Shown here in pieces: positions 25,598 through 33,322 of a stretch of 64,000 bases of DNA; the stretch's first letter is position 1; each line of letters starts with the position of its first letter. A model generated the notes under the pieces. That model was not told the origin of the DNA, did not search any database, and was given only the letters and a program-made list of their open reading frames with translations. A program made the position numbers and the translations under genes. The DNA lies in assembly GCF_002897295.1 (NCBI RefSeq), contig NZ_BEXF01000001.1, forward strand, positions 558,001 to 622,000. The letters run 5' to 3'. The stretch comes from Brevibacillus reuszeri (GTDB lineage: Bacteria > Bacillota > Bacilli > Brevibacillales > Brevibacillaceae).

Positions 25598-27232
25598 ATG
25601 AAACGACGAATTGCCATTATGAGTACGTTTGTTCTGCTTACGGGCTTGTTTGCCGGCTGTAGCAACGGCAATCAGGCAAATCAGGCAGCACCAACACAAA
25701 CGCCAGAGCAGTCATCAACGGAATCCGCACCTGCAACAAATCAAGTCTTGCGTATGAATGCAGCTGAACCGGAAACGCTCGATTCGGGATTGTCCAATGA
25801 CGTTATTTCTGGTGCTTTCATTCGTTCGCTTTACGATTCTCTCGTCCGACTGGATAAGGACGGCAAGCCCGTAAACTCCGTAGCATCCGATATTCAAATC
25901 TCAGAGGACAAGCTCGTGTATACGTTCAAATTGCGAGATAGCAAATGGAGCAACGGTGATCCCGTTACAGCAGGTGACTTTGCCTTCGCCTGGATGCGCG
26001 CGCTCGATCCAAAAACAGCGAGCGGCTCGGCATACAAATACTATGCGATTAAAAATGCGAGATCGTACTTCGAGGGAAAGGCACAGGCACAGGATGTCGG
26101 AATCAAGGTAGTGGATGACAAAACACTGGAGGTCACACTGGAAAATCCGACTCCGTATTTCCTCACGCTCGCAACCTTCTACTATCCGGTCAATCAAAAA
26201 GTGGTAGAGTCAAATCCTGATTGGGCGAAAAAACCGGAGACGATCGTCACGAACGGACCGTTCAAGATTGTGAAATGGGAGCATAAAAACAAGATTGAGC
26301 TGGCGAAAAATGAGAACTATTGGGATCAAGAAGTAGTCAAGCTGAGTGAAATCCAGTTTTCCATGATTGAGGATACCAATACGGAGCTTGAACTGTTCAA
26401 CAGCGGTGAGCTGGATTGGGCAGGTGGACCGATCAGCGGCTTGCCCGCAGATGCGATCGGACCATTGCGGGATGAAGGCAAGCTGAAGACCATGGAGCGT
26501 GCAACCAGCTACTACCTGCTGTTCCAGACAGAAAAACCGCCATTTACGAATGCCAAGATTCGCAAAGCATTTGCGTACGCGATCAATCGCAAAGACATCG
26601 CTGAAAATATCGGACAGGCGGGTCAAACACCGCTGATGGGCTTTGTGCCGCTCTCCGCTTCCTTAAAACCGGATGGATACTTCAAGGATAATGATACTCT
26701 GGCGGCGAAACAATTATTGGAAGAAGGCATGAAGGAATTGGGAATTACCCAATTGCCGGAAATCACGTATCTTTTCAACACCTCCGATCTCAACAAAAAG
26801 ATCGCCGAAGCTCTGCAAGCACAATGGAAACAGGCATTGGGTGTAGACGTCAAGCTGACGAACAAGGAATTGAAGGTCATGTTTGACGATCAGGAGCACG
26901 GCAAGTACATGATTTCCCGGACAGGCTGGACAGGCGATTACAACGATTCCGTCAATTTCCTGGAGCTGATGATGGAGAAATACAGCTCGAAAAACTCGAC
27001 CTTCTGGGGCAACGAGAAGTATGTAGAGCTGGTGAAAAAAGCGTATGCCGAGCCAGATGAAGCAAAGCGCAATCAGTATCTGATGGACGCGGAAGAAATC
27101 CTGATGGAGGAAATGCCGGTAACAGGCGTATACAGCAGCGTCAATTCATGGGTACAAAATGACAAGGTAAAAGGCATCACTGTGGACCCTCTGGGCTATA
27201 TCGACTTCAAATGGGGGTACATAGAACAATAG
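25598..27232 (+). CDS. OppA-type oligopeptide-binding lipoprotein
   Basis: A 544-residue solute-binding protein of the SBP_bac_5 family. The signal peptide ends in lipobox LFAGC with the lipidated cysteine at residue 21. Family features include NAAEPETLDSGLSNDV, TYTFKLRD.KWSNGDPVTAGDFAFAW and a ratio of domains typical of OppA/DtpE. It captures peptides outside the cell for an ABC importer; no permease or ATPase gene is nearby, so it must borrow one. The promoter is of sigma-54 type. A 14-bp hairpin separates it from two downstream serine-hydrolase genes. Confidence 0.93.
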   Translation: MKRRIAIMSTFVLLTGLFAGCSNGNQANQAAPTQTPEQSSTESAPATNQVLRMNAAEPETLDSGLSNDVISGAFIRSLYDSLVRLDKDGKPVNSVASDIQISEDKLVYTFKLRDSKWSNGDPVTAGDFAFAWMRALDPKTASGSAYKYYAIKNARSYFEGKAQAQDVGIKVVDDKTLEVTLENPTPYFLTLATFYYPVNQKVVESNPDWAKKPETIVTNGPFKIVKWEHKNKIELAKNENYWDQEVVKLSEIQFSMIEDTNTELELFNSGELDWAGGPISGLPADAIGPLRDEGKLKTMERATSYYLLFQTEKPPFTNAKIRKAFAYAINRKDIAENIGQAGQTPLMGFVPLSASLKPDGYFKDNDTLAAKQLLEEGMKELGITQLPEITYLFNTSDLNKKIAEALQAQWKQALGVDVKLTNKELKVMFDDQEHGKYMISRTGWTGDYNDSVNFLELMMEKYSSKNSTFWGNEKYVELVKKAYAEPDEAKRNQYLMDAEEILMEEMPVTGVYSSVNSWVQNDKVKGITVDPLGYIDFKWGYIEQ

Positions 27233-27240
27233 AGTAGACC

Positions 27241-27274
27241 GAAATGGCCGACACTTTTTCGTGTTGGCCGTTTC
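27241..27274 (+). repeat. Intercistronic hairpin after the peptide-binding gene
   Basis: GAAATGGCCGACAC pairs with GTGTTGGCCGTTTC (14 pairs including two G-U) around TTTTTC. There is no T-run. Such structures often stabilise the upstream binding-protein message and lower expression of downstream genes. Confidence 0.65.
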
Positions 27275-27299
27275 GCGACTAAAAAAGGAGGCATTTGGC

Positions 27300-28193
27300 A
27301 TGGGATGGCAACAGGCGTTGGAGGAAGTGCTGACAGATTCGCCGGGTGTATTCGGAGTAGCGGCTGCACACTTGGAGACAGGGAAATCTGCAGGCAATTT
27401 GGATGATCAGCTGTTTCAATTAGCAAGCGCATTCAAGATTCCGATCATGGTTACGCTGATGCGCGAAGTGGAAGCTGGCAAGCTGCGCTTGGATCAGCGC
27501 GTTACGTTAAAACGCGACGAGCGGGTGCCAGGCTCGGGAGTACTGCAGGAGCTGGATGCAGGCGCCACATTGACGGTAAAGGACCTGGCGACGCTGATGA
27601 CCATTGTCAGCGACAACTATGCGACAGACCTCGTGCTTGAGCTGATTGGCGGCATCGAGCAGGTAACGGCACATATGCACGAGCTGGGACTAAAAGACAT
27701 TCATTTGCGCCACACATGCTGGCAGCTGCTCAATCACTGTGTCGGCATGAACGAGCCAGCACCGTCTGCAGCAGGCTTTGATGAGTACGAGCGCAGAGAA
27801 GACACAGGTGAGTATGAAATCATTCTCGATGTATCACAGCCGACTCTGGAAAACAACGTAGCCACGCCTGCTGATCTGAACCGTTTGCTCATCATGATCG
27901 CCCAAAAAGAAATTCTCACTCCTGCTTCCTGTGATTTGATGCTCGATATTTTGCGCCGTCAGCAATACAACAGCCGTTTGCCATTCCTCCTGCCGGAAGG
28001 AACCAAGGTCGCGCATAAAACAGGGACAGTCAATGCAGTGGTAAACGATGCAGGGATCATCTATTTGCCTAACGGAAAGGGCATGATAGCCATCACCGTT
28101 TTATCACGGGGTATTACCGAGAAGAGTGCCGCAGAATTGACAATAGCACGTGTGGCAAGAGCGATCTACGATCAGGCGATGGGGGATGAATAA
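27300..28193 (+). CDS. Class A beta-lactamase-fold serine hydrolase
   Basis: A 297-residue beta-lactamase-2-type protein. The active-site SxxK is S43-A-F-K46, SDN appears in SDNYATDLVLELIG, and KTG in HKTGTVNAV. There is no signal peptide, so it is probably cytoplasmic. The usual omega-loop glutamate motif is not obvious, which speaks for a peptidase or esterase rather than an antibiotic-degrading enzyme. ATG 27300 follows AAAAAGGAGG. It overlaps the next gene by 8 bp and lies behind a peptide-binding protein, so hydrolysis of imported peptides or muropeptides is plausible. Confidence 0.85.
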   Translation: MGWQQALEEVLTDSPGVFGVAAAHLETGKSAGNLDDQLFQLASAFKIPIMVTLMREVEAGKLRLDQRVTLKRDERVPGSGVLQELDAGATLTVKDLATLMTIVSDNYATDLVLELIGGIEQVTAHMHELGLKDIHLRHTCWQLLNHCVGMNEPAPSAAGFDEYERREDTGEYEIILDVSQPTLENNVATPADLNRLLIMIAQKEILTPASCDLMLDILRRQQYNSRLPFLLPEGTKVAHKTGTVNAVVNDAGIIYLPNGKGMIAITVLSRGITEKSAAELTIARVARAIYDQAMGDE

Positions 28194-29625
28194 GGTGGAG
28201 GCATGGATTCAGGAGTTTGAAGCCTATGCGGAAAAGCTGCTAGACGAGGCAAAAGCGCCTGGTGCAGCGATTGGCGTCGCCCGTGACGGGAAAATGCTGT
28301 ACAGCAAGACGTTCGGCTATCGCGATCAGGAACAGGAGCTGCCAATTTCGATGGATACGGTGTTTGGCATTGCGTCTCTCACCAAGTCGTTTACCTGCGT
28401 GGCGATTATGCAGCTGCAAGAGGCAGGGAAGCTGTCGGTTCATGATCCCGTCACGAAGTATTTGCCAGAGTTTCAAGCAGGCGGGGCAGAGCTGACAAGT
28501 CAAATGACGATTCATCACTTCATGACGCATACCCCGGGAATGGCACCAATGCCGTTTTTGGACGGGGCGATGAAGCGCAGTATGGAACAAGACCCTGCGA
28601 TTGTCGGAACAGAGGCAGAAGCAGAATTGCAAGGTCTCCCGTATCTGGACACTTACGAACAGGTCATGGAGGCAATTGCAGGGTATGAGGGCAAACCGCT
28701 CGGTGCTCCGGGAACTGCCTTTAGCTACAACAATGACGCTTATGGACTTCTGGGCACCATCATCGAGCGAGTAAGCGGGCAGTCGTATGAGTCTTATGTG
28801 ACGGAGCATATTTTGCAGCCGCTCGGCATGAGTCGGACCGTGTTTGACATAGCCGATCTGGATGATCAGGAAGACGTTACCGTGCTGTATACAAACAAAA
28901 AAACCGATGGCGAAAATCAAGTGATCGCTGCCCCCTTCTGGCATGATGCTCCTGCGATGCGGGCCGCAGGCTTTCTTAAATCGACCGTCCATGATTTACT
29001 CGCTTACCTGGAAGTATTTCGGACAGGAGGAGAAAACAGCGAGGCGCCCATCTTGTCAAAAGCGAGCGTCAGTCAAATGCTCACCCCCTTCGCCAGATGT
29101 GACGGCTATCGCTCGTACGGTTACGGCTTGATGGTGTCTCCCGCTTTCCCGGATGGAAAGCTGATCGAGCATGGCGGTTCGTTAAAAGGGATCAGCTCTC
29201 ATCTCTTTGCGATTCCGGAGACCGGCTTGACTGGGGTTGTTTTGATTAACCTTGACGGCGTAGCAGTACGTGAGCTGATCGCAGGCTTGCTCAATACGAT
29301 AGCTTCGAGACCAGTAGCAGTCCCGCCTTACCCTGTGCCACAGTACGAGCTAGCGGACGAGCAGCTGACCGAGTACGAAGGACGCTATGAATCTAGTGAA
29401 TGGATGAAAGCAGTGATTGAAAGGCGCGAGGGCGCACTGCAGATCGAAGTGGATGGTCTCTCTTATCCGCTTATCCCTGTCGCTCCAGATAGCTTTCTGT
29501 TCAAAAGAAGAGACTCTCATGTCTGGATTGATTTTTTCCGTTCGCCGGAAGGTCAGATTGAGCGAATGAGCTATGCCCTGCGACAATTAACCAAACAGGA
29601 GCCATTCGAAGAGTCTTCGAAATAA
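28186..29625 (+). CDS. Class C beta-lactamase-fold serine hydrolase
   Basis: A 479-residue class C/esterase-type protein. SxxK is in GIASLTKSFTCVA (about residues 62-74), the YxN motif is in FSYNNDAYG, and the third box is EHGGSLKG. A C-terminal lipocalin-like extension (about 390-475) follows. No signal peptide is present. It could act as a D-aminopeptidase, an esterase or a muropeptide hydrolase. The ATG lies inside the stop region of the preceding class A gene (ATGAATAA), so the two are translationally coupled. A terminator follows. Confidence 0.87.
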   Translation: MNKVEAWIQEFEAYAEKLLDEAKAPGAAIGVARDGKMLYSKTFGYRDQEQELPISMDTVFGIASLTKSFTCVAIMQLQEAGKLSVHDPVTKYLPEFQAGGAELTSQMTIHHFMTHTPGMAPMPFLDGAMKRSMEQDPAIVGTEAEAELQGLPYLDTYEQVMEAIAGYEGKPLGAPGTAFSYNNDAYGLLGTIIERVSGQSYESYVTEHILQPLGMSRTVFDIADLDDQEDVTVLYTNKKTDGENQVIAAPFWHDAPAMRAAGFLKSTVHDLLAYLEVFRTGGENSEAPILSKASVSQMLTPFARCDGYRSYGYGLMVSPAFPDGKLIEHGGSLKGISSHLFAIPETGLTGVVLINLDGVAVRELIAGLLNTIASRPVAVPPYPVPQYELADEQLTEYEGRYESSEWMKAVIERREGALQIEVDGLSYPLIPVAPDSFLFKRRDSHVWIDFFRSPEGQIERMSYALRQLTKQEPFEESSK

Positions 29626-29640
29626 TCACGCCATTTTGCA

Positions 29641-29678
29641 AAAAGGACAATTCGTTTTTCTAGCGAATTGTTCTTTTG
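29641..29678 (+). terminator. Terminator of the peptide-binding/hydrolase operon
   Basis: AAAAGGACAATTCG pairs with CGAATTGTTCTTTT around a 9-nt loop with T-rich flank. Confidence 0.82.
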
Positions 29679-29728
29679 TTTGTTGGCAAAAACTGGCGAG
29701 ATAGAAGGTAAAATGGGAGACGAAAAAG

Positions 29729-30931
29729 ATGGATTGGGAAGCATGTAAACGCGAGTGGTTAAGTACGCTGCTCTCGGTGAAGGAAAAGATCGTGGAATTG
29801 CATATGAGAGAAATGCTGGAGTTTGGCGAGCCGATTTCACGCTATTACCGGAAGTATCAAAGGCAGCAGCAAATGGGGATTCAAGGTATGCTGACGGAAG
29901 CATTTCAACAGCTTTTTTCCGCAGAAAAAGAATATGAGCAGTATGTGCAGGCGCTATCTGCCGAAGCGTACATCTGGGGCGAGAGATGGGCGCATGAAAA
30001 TATCCCCAAGGAAGTGCTGCTGGAGGTCTTGTTCAATCTCCGAGAAAATGCATTCAATGAGGTCAGCCGCTGCTGTGAGGCGAGTCAGGTTAAGGAAGCG
30101 CTGCTTTCCCGGTTGTACCATATTTTGAACGTACGCTATCATCATACAATTCGCGGGTACCTGGCGAGCAAGGATCAAATGATCAGTCATTTACACCAGC
30201 AAAAAATGGGCGTCATGGGACAAATGGCCGCCGGAATGGCACATGAGATTCGCAATCCGCTTGCTGCTTTTCACGGCTTTTTGCAATTGATGAATCAAAG
30301 TGTAGAAAACACCTCCGAAGAGATGAATCGAGAGCAGTTTGCGAAGTATATTCAAATTTGCCAGCATGAGGTGCAGTCTCTGGAAAAGCTTGTTACCAGC
30401 TTTTTGATTCTCGCACGAAAAAACGAACATCTACAGAAACGAAACGAGGCGGTTGCGCTCAGACCGCTTCTCGAGCATGTTCACGTTCTGGCCAGGCACT
30501 ATGTGATAGAAAAGGATGTATTTCTCACCTTTCACTATGATGAGGGGACGAATCTGGTATGGGCGATTCCGTCACATGTAGAGCAAATTTGTTTGAATTT
30601 GATAAAAAATGCGCTGGATGCAGTCGGTACGTATGGGAGGGTGGTGGTTTCTACAGGCTTTCAGCCACAGGAATCGCATGTGACCGTGACGATTGAAGAT
30701 AACGGCTGTGGCATCTCCCAGCAGCGATTGAAGCATCTGTTTGAACCGTTTTACACAACCAAGGAAAAAGGTACGGGAATCGGGCTATCCGTCTGCAAAA
30801 AGCTGATTGAGGAGATGGACGGAAAAATTATCGTGGAATCCAAAGAAGGAATTGGAACCAAGGTGGAAATTCGCTTGACCGCCGTTACATTTACCGCACC
30901 TAATCCAGAATCCGGACATGCCCCAGGCTGA
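29729..30931 (+). CDS. Orphan sensor histidine kinase, sporulation-kinase-like
   Basis: A 400-residue soluble kinase. The H-box has His172 in AAGMAHEIRNPLAAFHGFLQLM, typical of KinA-E/phosphorelay kinases. The ATPase domain has N-box INLIKNALDAV, DNGCGI and GTGIGLSVCKKLIEEMDG. The all-helical N-terminal 150 residues resemble a globin-like or RsbR-type sensor domain and have no membrane segment. There is no partner response regulator nearby, which fits a kinase feeding Spo0F/Spo0A. That role is inferred from the H-box type only. Confidence 0.88.
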   Translation: MDWEACKREWLSTLLSVKEKIVELHMREMLEFGEPISRYYRKYQRQQQMGIQGMLTEAFQQLFSAEKEYEQYVQALSAEAYIWGERWAHENIPKEVLLEVLFNLRENAFNEVSRCCEASQVKEALLSRLYHILNVRYHHTIRGYLASKDQMISHLHQQKMGVMGQMAAGMAHEIRNPLAAFHGFLQLMNQSVENTSEEMNREQFAKYIQICQHEVQSLEKLVTSFLILARKNEHLQKRNEAVALRPLLEHVHVLARHYVIEKDVFLTFHYDEGTNLVWAIPSHVEQICLNLIKNALDAVGTYGRVVVSTGFQPQESHVTVTIEDNGCGISQQRLKHLFEPFYTTKEKGTGIGLSVCKKLIEEMDGKIIVESKEGIGTKVEIRLTAVTFTAPNPESGHAPG

Positions 30932-30948
30932 GCATGTCCGGATTTTTT
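30909..30948 (+). terminator. Terminator overlapping the kinase stop codon
   Basis: AATCCGGACATGC and GCATGTCCGGATT form a 13-bp perfect stem followed by T's. The left arm is within the last codons of the kinase gene. Confidence 0.88.
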
Positions 30949-30992
30949 ATTTATAACCACTGCTTGAGCAAAAGGCAGGGTGTAGTCATAAT

Positions 30993-31054
30993 TTCAAAAA
31001 AATTAATTGTGTTCAAAAAAATTGTTGAAGAAACAATTTCAAAAGTAGTATGGT
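30993..31054 (+). promoter_or_regulatory. Repeat-rich promoter region of the RidA/YheO/peptidase operon
   Basis: TTCAAAAAAATT occurs at 30993-31004 and 31012-31023 (19-bp period), with a partial third copy at 31038. A dyad ATTGTT/AACAAT spans 31021-31037. A weak TTGAAG-N18-TATGGT promoter (31025-31054) overlaps them. These may be binding sites for the operon's own YheO-type regulator. Confidence 0.45.
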
Positions 31055-31098
31055 GATGATAGCGAAAGAAAATCAGAAATGATCAACGAGGTGATCTG

Positions 31099-31572
31099 AT
31101 GTCCAGAGTCGAAAAGCGTTTGGCAGAATTGGGCTATACACTGCCGCCTGCACCGCCAACGATGGCTAGCTACGTGCCATGTGTTCAAACAGGTAACGTC
31201 CTATACACATCAGGAGCAGGCTGTTACGTCAATGGCAGTCCGATGTATGTGGGAAGACTAGGATCTGATGTGACCATCGAGCAAGGCTATGAGGCCGCCA
31301 AAGTGACGGTCCTCAATTTGCTGGCAATTTTGAAGAACGAGATCGGCGATTTGGACAGAATTACACGCATTGTCAAGCTGTTTGCCCTAGTGAGTAGCGA
31401 ACCGGACTTTTATGAGCAGCCCACCGTCATCAACGGAGCATCTGACTTTCTGATCGAAATATTCGGCGAGGCTGGCAAGCATGCGCGAGCAGCAGCTGGC
31501 ACCTCCGTACTGCCTTTTAACAATCCGATTGAAATTGAGTTAGTCGTAGAAATCAGCGCAGCAACCAACTAG
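31099..31572 (+). CDS. RidA family enamine/imine deaminase-like protein
   Basis: A 157-residue RidA (YjgF/YER057c/UK114) family protein of the longer YjgH/atu1953-like subgroup. Recognisable phrases are VLYTSGAGCYVNGSPMYVGRLGSDVTIEQGYEAAK and the end GTSVLPFNNPIEIELVVEI. RidA proteins hydrolyse reactive 2-aminoacrylate-type enamines or protect PLP enzymes. In this subgroup the catalytic arginine is often missing, so exact activity is open. It is the first gene of an operon with a YheO-type regulator, an M19 dipeptidase and an S15-type hydrolase. AACGAGGTGAT precedes the ATG. Confidence 0.87.
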   Translation: MSRVEKRLAELGYTLPPAPPTMASYVPCVQTGNVLYTSGAGCYVNGSPMYVGRLGSDVTIEQGYEAAKVTVLNLLAILKNEIGDLDRITRIVKLFALVSSEPDFYEQPTVINGASDFLIEIFGEAGKHARAAAGTSVLPFNNPIEIELVVEISAATN

Positions 31573-31591
31573 AGAAAAGCGAGGCTTATTC

Positions 31592-32236
31592 ATGGAGAGA
31601 ACTATTCACCCCATCCTGGCGAGCTACATTCCGGTGGTAGAGGGATTGGCGAAAACATTTGGCAGCCATTGTGAAATCGTTCTGCACGATCTGAGGGATA
31701 TTACTTCCTCGATCATTGCCATACACAACGGACACATAAGCGGCAGAGAGATCGGGTCTCCTGTTACCAATCGGGCACTGAAAGCACTGCGAACAGCCAT
31801 GGTTACCAAGGAAGACTATGACCTCAACTATCGCAACGATACGATCAAAGGAAAACAGATCAAATCCAGCTCAATTTATATCAAGGACGAACACGGGCAA
31901 GTGATCGGCAGTCTGTGCGTCAATATTGACATGACTCATTTGGCGATTGCGCAATCTGTTTTAAGCGACATGCTGGCCATTTCGGACAAGCGTGAATCTG
32001 ATAAAACAGAAGAAAGCTTTCCACCTACCGTGTCCGACCTGATGGAGCAGATGGTAGAAGATTGCCTGCGCAAAACAGGAAAGCCGATTGCGCTCATGCA
32101 AAAGGAAGAAAAAATTCAGTTCATTCATGAGCTTGATGAAATGGGGCTCTTTTTGATTAAAGGCGCTGTGCAGCATGTGGCAGACCTCCTCGATGTAACC
32201 AAATTCACCATCTACAACTATCTGGATAAAAAATAA
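31592..32236 (+). CDS. YheO/DauR-type transcriptional regulator
   Basis: A 214-residue regulator with an N-terminal PAS-like YheO domain (about 8-118; GSHCEIVLHDLRDITSSI and GSLCVNIDMT) and a C-terminal DauR-type helix-turn-helix (about 150-212; VADLLDVTKFTIYNYL). In Pseudomonas the homologue DauR controls D-arginine catabolism. Here it lies between RidA and a dipeptidase gene, so it probably controls this amino-acid/dipeptide operon. The gaps to its neighbours are only 19 and 15 bp. Confidence 0.87.
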   Translation: MERTIHPILASYIPVVEGLAKTFGSHCEIVLHDLRDITSSIIAIHNGHISGREIGSPVTNRALKALRTAMVTKEDYDLNYRNDTIKGKQIKSSSIYIKDEHGQVIGSLCVNIDMTHLAIAQSVLSDMLAISDKRESDKTEESFPPTVSDLMEQMVEDCLRKTGKPIALMQKEEKIQFIHELDEMGLFLIKGAVQHVADLLDVTKFTIYNYLDKK

Positions 32237-32251
32237 GGGAGTTGGGCGAGT

Positions 32252-33295
32252 GTGGCAGAAGTGACCAGAGAGCAGGCGCGAGCCTTTCATGACGGTATTC
32301 ATGTATTGGACGGGCACTTTGATCTGCTGACAGACGTAGAAATTCAGCGCGGCTATGGCAAAACAAAAATGATAGAAACCGAGTACTTGCCCCGCTTTAA
32401 AGAAGGTGGAGTCCATTCCCTCGTAGCGGCTGTTTTTGTCGATGATGCGTATATCCCGGAAATGGGCTTGCGTAAAGCGCTGAATCAGGTAAGTGCACTG
32501 CACGCAGAAGCGGCGGAGTCACCAGAGCATATCATGATTGCCAAAAGTCTCGAAGACATTCACCGGGCCAAGCAAGGAAAGAAGGTTTCGTTCATTCTTT
32601 CTCTGGAAGGCGCGGAGCCGCTCTACAACGACCTCAGTCTGCTACGCATCTTTTATGAACTGGGTGTGCGAATGATGGGTCTGGTCTGGAGCCGGCGCAA
32701 TTTTGTGGGGGATGGCAGCTTCTTTGCTCCCGTACGTGAAGGCAAAAAGGGCGGAATTACAGACTTTGGCGTGCGGCTCATCGAAGAAGCGGAGGGCTTA
32801 GGGATCGTCATCGACGTCAGTCATTTGAATGATGAGGGCTTCTGGGATGTGATGGAGCTCGCTAAAAAACCAGTGATCGCCTCGCATTCGAATTGCCGCA
32901 GCCTGGTGCCGACGATGCGCAATCTGACAGATGAGCAGATCAAGGCGATTGCAAATCAGGATGGTTTAATCGGATTGAATTCATTCAGTATGTTTACTGC
33001 TGCTACATCAGCTGAAGCAACTCTCGAGCGCTTGATTGATCATGTCGATCACATGAAAAAGCTCGTAGGCACGCGCTACATCGGGATCGGGCTCGATCTG
33101 TGCGATGACTTGACCAAGTACCTTTCGCCAGACAAGCTCGCCAGGGCGAAGGAAATACCTTTTGATGTGGTAAAAGGACACGGTGCACTCCCACAGATTA
33201 CCCATGAGCTGATGAAGCGGGGATACAAAGACGACGAAATCGAGGGCATCCTCGGCAAAAACTATTTGCGGGTGTATGAGGAAGTATGGAAATAG
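32252..33295 (+). CDS. Membrane dipeptidase-type M19 peptidase
   Basis: A 347-residue M19 renal-dipeptidase family enzyme, which hydrolyses dipeptides (often with a D-residue at the C-side) using two zincs. The metal ligands visible are H22/D24 (DGHFDLL), E119 (SLEGAEPL), the histidine in VIDVSHLND and the one in ASHSNCR. There is no signal peptide, so it is cytosolic. GTG start with GGGAGTTGGGCGA upstream. In the operon with RidA and YheO it may release D-amino acids or remove a dipeptide. Confidence 0.9.
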   Translation: MAEVTREQARAFHDGIHVLDGHFDLLTDVEIQRGYGKTKMIETEYLPRFKEGGVHSLVAAVFVDDAYIPEMGLRKALNQVSALHAEAAESPEHIMIAKSLEDIHRAKQGKKVSFILSLEGAEPLYNDLSLLRIFYELGVRMMGLVWSRRNFVGDGSFFAPVREGKKGGITDFGVRLIEEAEGLGIVIDVSHLNDEGFWDVMELAKKPVIASHSNCRSLVPTMRNLTDEQIKAIANQDGLIGLNSFSMFTAATSAEATLERLIDHVDHMKKLVGTRYIGIGLDLCDDLTKYLSPDKLARAKEIPFDVVKGHGALPQITHELMKRGYKDDEIEGILGKNYLRVYEEVWK

Positions 33296-33322
33296 TCCAA
33301 ATAGACAGGGGGATGTACATAG

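Noticed and set aside
28240-28992. 250-codon minus-strand frame opposite the class C hydrolase
   Set aside because: No family features; the plus-strand gene has SxxK, YxN and HGG motifs.
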